From Bacteroidota bacterium (GTDB lineage Bacteria > Bacteroidota > Bacteroidia > Chitinophagales > Chitinophagaceae), in contig JAFAGI010000010.1 of assembly GCA_023422835.1 (NCBI GenBank), positions 59,217 through 123,216 on the forward strand: 64,000 nt of DNA, given 5' to 3'. The first letter of the stretch is position 1; each line of letters starts with the position of its first letter. Below, piece after piece: positions 45,602-54,229 of the stretch. Below the pieces are notes generated by a model, which worked only from the letters and a program-made list of their open reading frames with translations, had not been told where the DNA came from and searched no databases. The position numbers were made by a program, and so were the translations under genes.

Positions 45602-46676
45602 GGAAGCTAAAATTTATGTGGCAGGCCATCGCGGCCTGGTGGGCTCCGCCATTGTGCAGTCACTACAGCAGCAGGGATACGCCAACCTGGTTGGCAAAAC
45701 AAGAGCAGAACTGGACCTGAAAGATGCCACAGCCGTGGACGATTTTTTCAGCAGCGAAAAGCCTGACTATGTTTTTCTGGCAGCAGCGCATGTAGGCGGC
45801 ATCGTGGCAAACAATACCTACCGCGCCGATTTTATTTTTGATAACTTGCAGATACAAAATCACGTAATCGGCAGCAGCTTCCGGCATGGTGTAAAAAAGT
45901 TGTTGTTCCTGGGCAGCACCTGCATTTACCCGAAAGATGCTCCGCAACCGATGGCAGAAGACAGCCTGCTGACCGCACCCCTGGAATATACCAATGAACC
46001 CTATGCCATTGCCAAGATCGCGGGATTGAAAATGTGCGAAAGCTTTAACCTGCAATACGGAACGAATTTTATGGCAGTTATGCCCACCAATCTCTACGGG
46101 CCCAATGACAATTTCGACCTGGAGAAAAGCCATGTGCTGCCTGCCCTCATCAGAAAATTCTTATTGGCAGACAGCCTGCAAAAAAACGACTGGCAGTCAA
46201 TCAGGAATGACTTGGACAAGCGGCCGGTGGAGAATGTAGGCGGCAACGCCTCAGAAGATGCGATACAAAAAGTTTTAAAAAAATATGGTATAACGGGGCA
46301 AAGCGTGGAGATATGGGGTAGCGGCAGGCCGATGCGGGAATTCCTGTGGAGTGAAGATATGGCCGACGCCTGTGTGTACATAATGCAAAACGTAAATTTC
46401 AGCGATCTGGCAGGCAGTAAACAGGAGACCAGGAATTGCCACATCAATATCGGTTCAGGCAAGGAGATTTCCATCGCAGGCCTGGCGCAACTTATTAAGG
46501 AGGCCATAAATTTTACCGGGGATATTGTGTTCAACACAGAAAAACCTGACGGCACCATGCGGAAGCTCACCGACGTTTCAAGGCTGCACGGCTTAGGTTG
46601 GCATCATACGGTAGAAATAAAAGAAGGGATAGAAAAACTAATAAACTGGTATAAAAACGATAGCGGTCATGGGTAA
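45594..46676 (+). CDS. fcl: GDP-L-fucose synthase
   Basis: The 360-residue SDR epimerase/reductase reads '[18 protein letters not shown]', '[20 protein letters not shown]' and '[17 protein letters not shown]' with YxxxK. A stretch of about 40 residues near 195-240 ('[20 protein letters not shown]') lengthens it relative to E. coli Fcl, as often in Bacteroidota. It makes GDP-L-fucose from the Gmd product. It overlaps gmd by eight bases and the next gene also by eight, so translational coupling is likely. Confidence 0.95.
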   Translation: MNKEAKIYVAGHRGLVGSAIVQSLQQQGYANLVGKTRAELDLKDATAVDDFFSSEKPDYVFLAAAHVGGIVANNTYRADFIFDNLQIQNHVIGSSFRHGVKKLLFLGSTCIYPKDAPQPMAEDSLLTAPLEYTNEPYAIAKIAGLKMCESFNLQYGTNFMAVMPTNLYGPNDNFDLEKSHVLPALIRKFLLADSLQKNDWQSIRNDLDKRPVENVGGNASEDAIQKVLKKYGITGQSVEIWGSGRPMREFLWSEDMADACVYIMQNVNFSDLAGSKQETRNCHINIGSGKEISIAGLAQLIKEAINFTGDIVFNTEKPDGTMRKLTDVSRLHGLGWHHTVEIKEGIEKLINWYKNDSGHG

Positions 46677-47808
46677 AAAAGTATTTGTGAGCGGATGTTA
46701 TGATATGCTTCACAGCGGCCACGTAGCATTCCTCGAAGAAGCCGCTACTTACGGCGATGTTTATGTAGGCATCGGTTCAGATAAAACCGTGTATGATTTG
46801 AAATTGCGTAATACCATCAACACACAAGCTGAGCGTTTATACATGATCAGGTCTTTGAAAGCCGTGAAAGAGGCATGGATCAATTCCGGTAGTGGTGTAC
46901 TTGATTTTGTGGAAGAAATGAAAGCCCTGCAACCGGATATTTTTTTTGTAAACAACGACGGCCACAGCCCGGAAAAAGAACAACTCTGCAAAGAATTAGG
47001 TGTTGAATATGTGGTAAGCCGACGCATACCACACGGAGATCTGCCTGCGCGCTCTACCACTGCATTGCGCAAGGCCTGCAGGATCCCTTACCGCCTTGAC
47101 CTGGCGGGCGGCTGGCTCGATCAACCTTATGTCAATAAATTATTTCCCGGACCGGTGATCACCATCAGCATTGAGCCGGACTATGAGTTTAACCATCGAA
47201 GCGGCATGTCTACCAGCAGCCGGAACAAAGCCATAGAGCTTTGGGAAACAGATATTCCCGAAGGCAACAAAGAGAAGCTGGCAAAAATTCTTTTCTCCTT
47301 TGAAAACCCGCCCGGAACCAGGTATATCAGCGGTTCGCAGGATGCATTGGGCATCACGCTGCCCGGCCTGAATAAGCTTTATTACGAAAAGGATAGCCAT
47401 TGGCCGGCAGACATAATTAGTACGGAGCAGGAAGATATATTGCAGTGGCTGGAAAGCATTATCTGGATGATACCCTTGTCTCCCAGGGAAAACAACTTTG
47501 ATGTATTGTCGGATACGGCTATACAGGACGAGAAAGTCAGGCACCTGAGCGCTGCTGCTGAGGAAGCATGGAATGCTATACTTGAAAAAAATATGGCCGC
47601 TTTCGGCCGCGCCTTTGTAAACAGTTTTGATGCACAGGTAGCCATGTTTCCCAACATGATCACACCGGAGATAGCGCAACAGATCAATGTGTATAAAGAC
47701 ACGGTTCACGGCTGGAAAATAAGCGGCGCGGGCGGCGGTGGTTACCTGATTTTGCTGAGTGAAAAGAAAATAGATAAAGCCATCCAGATCAGGATCAGGA
47801 GATCGTGA
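46669..47808 (+). CDS. Fused nucleotidyltransferase-GHMP kinase
   Basis: The 379-residue protein joins two enzymes. Residues 1-135 form a cytidylyltransferase-like domain: '[20 protein letters not shown]' with HSGH at 15-18, 'YVGIGSDKT', and 'RSTTALR' (128-134) as the ISTT-like motif. Residues 138-379 form a GHMP kinase: '[14 protein letters not shown]' (138-151), 'SGMSTSS' (178-184) as the ATP loop, 'SGSQD' (221-225), and '[11 protein letters not shown]' (350-360). All key motifs are intact. The layout suggests a sugar is phosphorylated at C1 and then activated with a nucleotide in one chain, by analogy to HldE or Fkp, though both domains differ from theirs. It is coupled to fcl and precedes manC. 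The substrate is unknown. Confidence 0.8.
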   Translation: MGKKVFVSGCYDMLHSGHVAFLEEAATYGDVYVGIGSDKTVYDLKLRNTINTQAERLYMIRSLKAVKEAWINSGSGVLDFVEEMKALQPDIFFVNNDGHSPEKEQLCKELGVEYVVSRRIPHGDLPARSTTALRKACRIPYRLDLAGGWLDQPYVNKLFPGPVITISIEPDYEFNHRSGMSTSSRNKAIELWETDIPEGNKEKLAKILFSFENPPGTRYISGSQDALGITLPGLNKLYYEKDSHWPADIISTEQEDILQWLESIIWMIPLSPRENNFDVLSDTAIQDEKVRHLSAAAEEAWNAILEKNMAAFGRAFVNSFDAQVAMFPNMITPEIAQQINVYKDTVHGWKISGAGGGGYLILLSEKKIDKAIQIRIRRS

Positions 47809-47854
47809 TAAAAGGCAAACTATGTGTGCTGATGGATAATTAAAATATTGACTT

Positions 47855-48913
47855 ATGATATACACTTTAATAATGGCAGGCGGCGTAGGCAGCCGTTTCT
47901 GGCCGAAGAGCCGCGAAAGTTTTCCCAAGCAATTTATAGACATTATGGGTACGGGTAAGTCGTTTCTGCAAATGACCTACGAACGCTCCTTGGCATTTTC
48001 AACGCCTGAAAATATACTGGTACTAACCAATGTAAATTACAAGCAGCTTGTGTCTGAACAACTGCCTGCACTCGCAGAAGAGAATATCATAACCGAGCCT
48101 TCGCGCAACAATACAGCGCCCTGCATTGCTTATGCAGCCTATAAATTATTTGCCAAAGACCCGGAAGCAGTGATGGTAGTGGTTCCTTCTGATCATCTGA
48201 TTTTAAAGGAAAATGTTTTTGCGGAAAAGATCGGGATGGCTGTGGCTTTCCTGCAGGATCATGAAGCGCTGATAACCCTGGGCATTCAGCCGACACGGCC
48301 TGATACGGGCTACGGCTACATCCATTTTGAAGCGGGTAGTGCCGGTGTAAAGAAAGTAAAAAGCTTCAGGGAAAAGCCCGATGCTGCAATAGCACAGCAA
48401 TACATCAGCTCCGGTGAATATTTATGGAATGCAGGTATTTTTATCTGGAAGGCAAAGGATGTAATTCAGGCATTGGAGCGATATGCCCCGCAATTGAGTG
48501 GTCTTTTTTCACAGGGCAGCGAATTATACAACACACCTCAGGAAGCTGCTTTTATTGAAGAATATTACCCGCAGAGCCAGAAAATTTCCGTGGACTACGC
48601 CATCATGGAAAAGGCCGATAATGTCTATACCATTCCTGCTGATATCGGCTGGAGCGACGTGGGCACCTGGGCTTCGCTGTGGAATGTAACGGGCAAAGAT
48701 GCGCATAACAATGCCGTGGTAGGTGGTGAACAAGTGTTGCTCAACAATACGGAAGGCACGATTGTATCTGCCCACAGCGACACGACAGTTGTGATTGACG
48801 GCCTCAAAGATTTTATTGTGGTCAATGAGAAGGACGCATTGCTGATCTACCCGATACACAAGGAGCAGGAAATCAAGGAAGTGCTCAAAAGCCTGGATAA
48901 GAGTAAGTTGTAG
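47855..48913 (+). CDS. manC: Mannose-1-phosphate guanylyltransferase
   Basis: The 352-residue protein has 'YTLIMAGGVGSRFWPKSRES', 'FPKQFIDIMGTGKSFLQMTY', 'EPSRNNTAPCIAYAAYKL', 'VVPSDHLI' and 'EYLWNAGIFIWKA', the signature of GDP-mannose pyrophosphorylases. The C-terminal isomerase domain of long ManC/AlgA proteins is absent, so it is the short form. It supplies GDP-mannose to Gmd. It is 46 bp from the fusion gene and is the last gene of the sugar cluster. Confidence 0.93.
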   Translation: MIYTLIMAGGVGSRFWPKSRESFPKQFIDIMGTGKSFLQMTYERSLAFSTPENILVLTNVNYKQLVSEQLPALAEENIITEPSRNNTAPCIAYAAYKLFAKDPEAVMVVVPSDHLILKENVFAEKIGMAVAFLQDHEALITLGIQPTRPDTGYGYIHFEAGSAGVKKVKSFREKPDAAIAQQYISSGEYLWNAGIFIWKAKDVIQALERYAPQLSGLFSQGSELYNTPQEAAFIEEYYPQSQKISVDYAIMEKADNVYTIPADIGWSDVGTWASLWNVTGKDAHNNAVVGGEQVLLNNTEGTIVSAHSDTTVVIDGLKDFIVVNEKDALLIYPIHKEQEIKEVLKSLDKSKL

Positions 48914-49369
48914 CCTGCCCTAAGCGGGATGATGTGATGATGTGATCAAGTGATGGGTAAAAGTGGATTTGTTGAGATTTAATTGTTTAGAGTGAGGTGA
49001 GATTGCCTCGCTCGCAATGACACGCTCCCGGGGGTTCCGTCATTACGATAAAACGTAGCGCAGCGTAGTTGTAGAACTCATCTTTTATATTTCCAGCGGC
49101 CACGCAACCTAAATATCCAAGGATTTCTTTGTAGTTTAACAACAATGCAAATAAAGTTCACGCAAAGAGCGCAAAGTTTTTACGCAGAGGCCACAAAGTA
49201 TGAGCAGGCAATTGCTGAAGCAGCCATCACAGGATCCCAAGATAACATCATCACTTGATAACATCATCACTAAACAAATCCACACCTCCACAAAAATACT
49301 TCATTACTCCATTCGTGCCTCCGCGACGGGTAGCAAAGTAGCGCTCACCGTTTAAATTAAAAAATAAAA
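48914..49369. repeat. Intergenic repeats after the sugar cluster
   Basis: About 48999-49080 is the inverted partner of the repeat at 45-180 ('cattacgataaaacgtagcg', then 'cagcgtagtt'). About 49150-49300 is a reverse copy of the unit found at 43.6-44.3 kb ('cgcaaagagcgcaaagtttt', 'tcacttgataacatcatcac'). No gene is seen. Confidence 0.75.
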
Positions 49370-50536
49370 ATGGTAAATTTGCATACTCAAACAGAAGGAA
49401 TGATTAAAGAAGTTTATAGCAGTGCAGATGAATTAGTGACGTCTCAACAGGATAGTGATTTAAAATCAATCGGTGAGAAAGTTTTAGCAGCCCAGCGTAT
49501 TGCACCTGAAGAAGGAGTTGTGCTTTTCGAAAAAGGCTCTTTAGGGTTTGTGGGCACGCTTGCTAATTACCTCCGCGACAAAAAGCTGGGAAACAAAGCT
49601 TATTTCAACAGGAACTTTCACATAGAACCTACCAATGTATGCATTTTTACCTGCGATTTCTGCGCTTACTCACGCCGATACAAACATCGTGAGGAAGGCT
49701 GGGAACTCAGCGAAGAACAGATGATGCATATTGTAAAAAGCTACGACGGCCAACCGGTAACGGAGGTGCACATCGTAGGTGGCGTACACCCGAAACTGAA
49801 CCTTCCTTTCTTTATTGAATTGATCAAAAAGATTAAAGCCCACCGCCCGGAGCTGCATATCAAGGGCTATACCGCGGTTGAACTGGATTATATGTTCCGC
49901 AAAGCAAAAGTAACTCCTGAAGAGGGTCTGAAACTATTGCAGGATGCGGGTTTGCAGTCATTGCCCGGAGGAGGTGCAGAAATTTTCAATAAAGAAGTAC
50001 GCAATAAGATCTGTGCCGATAAAGTAGATGCGGAAGGCTGGCTGAATATCCACCGCGCGGCGCATAACCTGGGCATGCACTCCAATGCCACCATTTTATA
50101 CGGCCATATAGAATCGTTTGCCGACCGTATTGAACATATGGACATGTTGCGGCAGTTGCAGGATGAAACCAGAGGCTTCAACACTTTTATTCCTTTGAAA
50201 TTCCGCAACCAGAATAACGACATGAGCCACATACCGGAAGTGTCGGTGATTGAAGATATGCGCATGTACGCTATCTCTAAAATTTACCTCGACAACTTCC
50301 CGCACTTAAAAGCCTATTGGCCAATGCTGGGCAGGCAGAATGCACAATTGGCTTTGAGCTTTGGAGTCGATGACCTGGACGGCACTATCGACGATACTAC
50401 AAAGATATATTCTATGGCAGGAAGCGAGGAACAGAACCCTTCCATGTCTACCGATGACCTGGTGAATATGATACGACAGGCAGGAAGGCAACCCGTTGAA
50501 AGAGATACTTTGTACAACGAAATAAAGGTTTATTGA
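49370..50536 (+). CDS. mqnE: Aminodeoxyfutalosine synthase
   Basis: The 388-residue radical SAM protein has 'NFHIEPTNVCIFTCDFCAYS' with the cluster cysteines Cys91, Cys95 and Cys98, then 'VTEVHIVGGVHPKLNLPF', 'LQSLPGGGAEIFNKEVRN' and 'PLKFRNQNNDMSH'. These identify MqnE, which adds a SAM-derived adenosyl radical to the chorismate derivative in the futalosine route to menaquinone. Met11 (49400) is a possible alternative start. No other mqn gene is in the window, so it is a dispersed pathway gene. The gene follows a repeat-filled gap. Confidence 0.93.
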   Translation: MVNLHTQTEGMIKEVYSSADELVTSQQDSDLKSIGEKVLAAQRIAPEEGVVLFEKGSLGFVGTLANYLRDKKLGNKAYFNRNFHIEPTNVCIFTCDFCAYSRRYKHREEGWELSEEQMMHIVKSYDGQPVTEVHIVGGVHPKLNLPFFIELIKKIKAHRPELHIKGYTAVELDYMFRKAKVTPEEGLKLLQDAGLQSLPGGGAEIFNKEVRNKICADKVDAEGWLNIHRAAHNLGMHSNATILYGHIESFADRIEHMDMLRQLQDETRGFNTFIPLKFRNQNNDMSHIPEVSVIEDMRMYAISKIYLDNFPHLKAYWPMLGRQNAQLALSFGVDDLDGTIDDTTKIYSMAGSEEQNPSMSTDDLVNMIRQAGRQPVERDTLYNEIKVY

Positions 50537-50539
50537 TTT

Positions 50540-50633
50540 TAAATTACAGTTACAGATTACAGATTGCAAATTTCAAATTACAGATTACAAATACAGATTA
50601 CAAATCATAATTCACCAATTATAATTCACCACC
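50540..50633. repeat. Degenerate AATTACAGATTACAAAT simple repeat
   Basis: Imperfect repeats 'attacagattacagattgc' and 'caaattacagattacaaat' fill the gap from mqnE up to the asnS GTG start. They match in type the array at 41047-41165. The asnS leader is thus made of repeat sequence. Confidence 0.7.
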
Positions 50634-52070
50634 GTGTTTAACAAAAGAACGAGAATAAAAGAGCTTTTAAAAGGCGACAAGATAGGAGAGGAAGTAACTG
50701 CAATGGGCTGGGTGCGTACATTCCGCAACAACCAGTTTATCGCTATTAATGATGGCAGCTGCAATGCGAACCTGCAGGCAGTTGTAGAACTGGGTACACA
50801 AAACGAAGAAACCCTCAAGCGCCTCACCACGAGTGCATCTGTGAAAGTTACGGGTGAGCTTATAGCATCTTTGGGCAAAGGGCAGCAGGTAGAATTAAAG
50901 GTAAAAACCCTGGAAATTCTTGGCGACAGCGACCCGGAGAAATACCCCTTACAACCCAAAAAGCACAGCCTGGAATTTTTAAGAGAACACGCGCACCTGC
51001 GTTTCAGGACTAATACATTCGGATCGGTTTTCCGGGTACGCCATGCATTGGCATTTGCGACTCATAAGTTTTTTAATGATAAAGGTTTTCTTTACCTGCA
51101 TACGCCCATCATAACCTCCAGCGATGCAGAAGGCGCCGGAGAAATGTTCCGGGTAACAACGCTTGACCTGGAAAACCTCCCCAGAACGCAAGATGGTAAA
51201 ATAAATTTTACAGAAGACTTCTTCGGAAAGTCAACAAACCTCACGGTTTCAGGGCAGCTAGAAGGCGAGCTTGGCGCAACGGCATTCTCTGATATTTACA
51301 CTTTCGGCCCAACATTCAGGGCAGAAAATTCCAATACTACCCGCCACCTGGCCGAGTTCTGGATGATAGAGCCCGAGATGGCTTTTTACGATATTGAAGA
51401 CAACATGGACCTGGCGGAAGAGTTTATCAAGTACCTGATCAGCTATGTGTTTGAACACAACCACGAAGATCTGCAATTCCTGGATACCCGCCTGAAAGAA
51501 GAAGAAAAATCATTGCCCCAGGATAAACGCAGTGAGTTTGGGCTGATAGAAAAATTACAGTTTGTGCTGGAGAATCCGTTCGAACGCATCACATATACCG
51601 AAGCGATAGATATACTGATGGCTTCGCCAATGTACAAGAAAAAGAAATTTAAGTTTGAGGTGAAGTGGGGTATTGACCTTCAAAGTGAGCATGAACGCTA
51701 CCTGGTAGAAAAACATTTCAGGAAACCGGTGATTGTTACAGGCTATCCGAAAGAGATCAAGGCCTTTTACATGCGCCAGAACGATGATGGCAAAACAGTT
51801 GCTGCGATGGATATCCTGGCGCCGGGGATCGGCGAAATAGTTGGCGGCTCTCAGCGAGAGGAGCGCCTGGACTTATTGCTCAACAGGATGCAGGAGATGA
51901 ATATTCCAGCCCGGGAAATGGATTTTTACCTGGATACACGCCGCTTCGGCACGGTGCCTCATGCGGGCTTTGGCCTTGGTTTTGAAAGAATGGTATTGTT
52001 CGTGACGGGGATGACCAATATCCGCGATGTGATTGCGTTTGCAAGAACGCCGGATAATTGTGAATTTTAA
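50634..52070 (+). CDS. asnS: Asparaginyl-tRNA synthetase
   Basis: The 478-residue class IIb synthetase starts at GTG 50634. It has the N-terminal OB-fold anticodon-binding domain ('[20 protein letters not shown]'), class II motif 1 around '[20 protein letters not shown]', motif 2 '[20 protein letters not shown]' and motif 3 '[15 protein letters not shown]'. The Asn-type features ('[12 protein letters not shown]') separate it from AspRS. It charges tRNA-Asn and is a housekeeping gene. A tRNA-Phe gene follows. Confidence 0.96.
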   Translation: MFNKRTRIKELLKGDKIGEEVTAMGWVRTFRNNQFIAINDGSCNANLQAVVELGTQNEETLKRLTTSASVKVTGELIASLGKGQQVELKVKTLEILGDSDPEKYPLQPKKHSLEFLREHAHLRFRTNTFGSVFRVRHALAFATHKFFNDKGFLYLHTPIITSSDAEGAGEMFRVTTLDLENLPRTQDGKINFTEDFFGKSTNLTVSGQLEGELGATAFSDIYTFGPTFRAENSNTTRHLAEFWMIEPEMAFYDIEDNMDLAEEFIKYLISYVFEHNHEDLQFLDTRLKEEEKSLPQDKRSEFGLIEKLQFVLENPFERITYTEAIDILMASPMYKKKKFKFEVKWGIDLQSEHERYLVEKHFRKPVIVTGYPKEIKAFYMRQNDDGKTVAAMDILAPGIGEIVGGSQREERLDLLLNRMQEMNIPAREMDFYLDTRRFGTVPHAGFGLGFERMVLFVTGMTNIRDVIAFARTPDNCEF

Positions 52071-52112
52071 TAATTTTGTTGGCAAAAAACTTTTTTATTC
52101 GCAAAAATGATT

Positions 52113-52120
52113 TATTTTTG
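52113..52120 (+). promoter_or_regulatory. Probable -7 box of the tRNA-Phe gene
   Basis: TATTTTTG matches TAnnTTTG and ends 18 bases before the tRNA. No TTG at suitable distance is evident. Confidence 0.45.
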
Positions 52121-52138
52121 CAGTCCTTTAACGGGAAT

Positions 52139-52211
52139 GGTGCGATAGCTCAGTTGGTAGAGCAATGGACTGAAAATCCATGTGTCGGCGGTTCGATCCC
52201 GCCTCACACCA
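52139..52211 (+). tRNA. tRNA-Phe (anticodon GAA)
   Basis: A full cloverleaf can be drawn: acceptor GGTGCGA/TCACACC, D arm GCTC-AGTTGGTA-GAGC, anticodon arm ATGGA-CTGAAAA-TCCAT with GAA, a five-base variable loop, T arm GGCGG-TTCGATC-CCGCC and discriminator A. One C-A mismatch lies at acceptor pair 5-68. CCA is not encoded. It stands alone with its own terminator. Confidence 0.95.
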
Positions 52212-52212
52212 C

Positions 52213-52247
52213 AAAAAGCCGGAACTCTTATAGTTCCGGCTTTTTTT
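52213..52247 (+). terminator. Strong intrinsic terminator after tRNA-Phe
   Basis: AAAAAGCCGGAACT (52213-52226) is followed by a five-base loop and AGTTCCGGCTTTTTTT (52232-52247): a perfect 14-base stem ending in a U-run. The A-run makes it look bidirectional. Confidence 0.93.
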
Positions 52248-52380
52248 ATGCATCAAGATTGGTAAATGTTGAGAGGTTTTGATGCAGACCTCAAGCTCAA
52301 CATAATGCCAAACAATAATCAGGCATTCGCCGCTGTTTTATAACTTCTATTGGCTCAAGGAGCTAAATCTTGATAATTAG

Positions 52381-52509
52381 GAACAAATTACTCCAGAGGC
52401 TCGTACTTTGGCTGATGCACCCGATGAATTTTCAATTGACCGGAATATAGGTGCGCATTTAGGAGTAGATATGTCAGGGCGCCCGTTCTACGATAGATGG
52501 GCGGAGTAA
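52381..52509 (+). pseudogene. Short coding remnant of unknown family
   Basis: After the terminator a 42-codon stretch without a start codon reads 'EQITPEARTLADAPDEFSID' and then 'RNIGAHLGVDMSGRPFYDRW' up to TAA at 52507. The composition and codon use look like real protein, but a stop (TAG) lies just before it. No function is recognised. It is probably the 3' end of a lost gene. The rest of 52248-52520 shows nothing else. Confidence 0.4.
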
Positions 52510-52525
52510 TTATGCATTGCTAATT

Positions 52526-52559
52526 TTTGCTAAAATTTGTAGCAAAACTTGTAACTTTG
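52526..52559 (+). promoter_or_regulatory. Promoter of the DUF763 gene
   Basis: TTTG at 52526-52529, a 22-base spacer and TAACTTTG at 52552-52559, a good consensus. The start codon is at 52564, about where transcription should begin, so the mRNA may be leaderless. Confidence 0.65.
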
Positions 52560-52563
52560 TACA

Positions 52564-53778
52564 ATGAAACGAAGCGGAACTGCAGACCTTCCTCTACATT
52601 ACGGCTATGTACCCAAATGGCTTTCCGACCGTATGGCCAAGCTTGGGCTGGCTATTACAGAAGCTGTATTGTCGGAATATGGAAAGAATGAAATGCTGCG
52701 CCGCTTATCTGATCCCTTCTGGTTCCAGAGCTTTGGCGCGGTGATGGGTATGGACTGGCATTCTTCCGGCATCACAACTTCAGTGATGGGTGCGCTGAAA
52801 CGAGCTGTAAATCCGCATTTCAGGGAATTGGGCATATATATTTGCGGCGGCAAGGGGAAATATTCTACCGAAACGCCCGCAGAACTTTTACGGCTGAGCG
52901 ACATTTCGGGCCTGAATGGTAATGAGTTGGTGAGGTGCAGCAAGCTGAGCGCTAAAGTAGATAACACTGCCGTGCAGGACGGGTTTCAATTGTATACACA
53001 TAACTTTATCGTGAGCAATACAGGCGAGTGGACCGTGATACAGCAGGGCATGCGCGCCGGCGATAAGACTGCACGCCGCTACCACTGGCATTCTGCCGGT
53101 ATTCGATCTTTTACCGAAGAGCCGCACACAGGCATCTGTGGTTTGAACCAGGGATACATCCTGAACCTTACAGCGAAAGATGCTGCCCCTGTAAAGCAAA
53201 GCATTATGCAGCTTTCAAAAGAAAAGCCCGATCAATGGCTGGATGATTATCAGAGGCTGATAATGCCATCGCACCATGAAGTACACGCCAAAGATGTTAA
53301 CCTGAAAAGATTAGGTTCAGTGCTCTGGCTGGCACATGAACAACAACCTGAAAACTTTGAAGAATTGCTGTTGTTGCAGGGTATTGGGCCGCGCACGATA
53401 CAATCTCTCTCTTTGGTCAGCGAAGTGATACATGGCACCCCATCAAGATTTGAGGATCCGGCGCGTTTTTCCTTTGCACACGGTGGAAAAGATGGTCACC
53501 CGTTTCCCGTGCCGGTAAAGACCTATGATGAAACTATCGCTGTTTTGCAGCATGCAGTACATAAAGCTAAATTAGGCAACACTGATAAAAGTGAAGCTTT
53601 AAAGAAATTGCATACCATTGCAGAAAATGCTGAAAAGAATTTTACTCCTAACAACAATTTTGCTGAACTGATAGCCAAGGAAAGAAACGATAGCTGGAAG
53701 TACGGCGGCAAAACGGTTTTCGGTGATGCAAAGCCTCCCAGGCATCGTTCTAAGGGTGTGCAGTTGCGCTTGTTTTAA
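52564..53778 (+). CDS. DUF763 domain protein
   Basis: The 404-residue protein starts 'RSGTADLPLHYGYVPKWLSD', the signature opening of DUF763, followed by 'LSDPFWFQSFGAVMGMDWHS', 'ELGIYICGGKGK' and 'EEPHTGICGLNQG'. Residues about 275-300 ('LLLQGIGPRTIQSLSLVSEV') look like a helix-hairpin-helix DNA-binding motif. The family is conserved in bacteria and archaea and its role is unknown; the HhH points to a nucleic-acid function. It stands alone with its own promoter and is convergent with the small KTSC gene. Confidence 0.88.
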   Translation: MKRSGTADLPLHYGYVPKWLSDRMAKLGLAITEAVLSEYGKNEMLRRLSDPFWFQSFGAVMGMDWHSSGITTSVMGALKRAVNPHFRELGIYICGGKGKYSTETPAELLRLSDISGLNGNELVRCSKLSAKVDNTAVQDGFQLYTHNFIVSNTGEWTVIQQGMRAGDKTARRYHWHSAGIRSFTEEPHTGICGLNQGYILNLTAKDAAPVKQSIMQLSKEKPDQWLDDYQRLIMPSHHEVHAKDVNLKRLGSVLWLAHEQQPENFEELLLLQGIGPRTIQSLSLVSEVIHGTPSRFEDPARFSFAHGGKDGHPFPVPVKTYDETIAVLQHAVHKAKLGNTDKSEALKKLHTIAENAEKNFTPNNNFAELIAKERNDSWKYGGKTVFGDAKPPRHRSKGVQLRLF

Positions 53779-53784
53779 TAGTGT

Positions 53785-53985
53785 TTATTCATCCAATTTT
53801 TCATAAGCGAAATTCTGCTTGATGTACTGGTTTAAATACTTGCCTTTGGAAAAAGCATTTTTAAAATCCTGGAAAACAGCCGCCGGCACCTTGAGGTATT
53901 TATACACCGATCCCGAAACGTAGACGATGGTAAGTGTCTCCTTCTCCGCATTGTAATGATAAGATTTTATAACGGTTGATGGCAT
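53785..53985 (-). CDS. KTSC domain protein
   Basis: The 66-residue protein matches the small KTSC domain: 'SYHYNAEKETLTIVYVSGSV' followed by 'YKYLKVPAAVFQDFKNAFSK' and 'GKYLNQYIKQNF'. KTSC proteins are linked by name to lysyl-tRNA synthetase C-terminal fusions, but their role is unclear. It is convergent with the DUF763 gene, whose stop is only six bases away. The gap to the P-ATPase gene (53986-54229) holds CATCACTCCATCAC-type low-complexity repeats. Confidence 0.85.
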   Translation of the reverse strand: MPSTVIKSYHYNAEKETLTIVYVSGSVYKYLKVPAAVFQDFKNAFSKGKYLNQYIKQNFAYEKLDE

Positions 53986-54229
53986 AGCTAATGCGTTGCA
54001 AAAACCTTTCCAGTTTGGTTCTGGCTCCCTCTCCTTGAATAGACTCCGTTCGCCTGGACGCGAAAGAAAATCCGTGGCGAAGACGCCACTAATAACGGGA
54101 TTTATTGTAACTCCATCACTCCATCACTTCGTAACTTCATCACTCCATCACATCAACACCTAAACTCTTCCACAAATCCACACCTCCTTTTCATTACATT
54201 TTTTTGGCAGGGCTGTATGAGCTTTGCTA

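Noticed and set aside
45663..46570. Long antisense frames (156 and 158 codons) opposite fcl
   Set aside because: They are shadows of the well-supported fcl gene, arising from its codon bias.
47140..47943. 267-codon minus-strand frame opposite the fusion gene
   Set aside because: The plus strand carries intact kinase motifs; the antisense product has no recognisable domain or signal.
52139..52509. Integrative element at tRNA-Phe
   Set aside because: No integrase and no second copy of the tRNA end; downstream genes (DUF763, KTSC) look like core genes.
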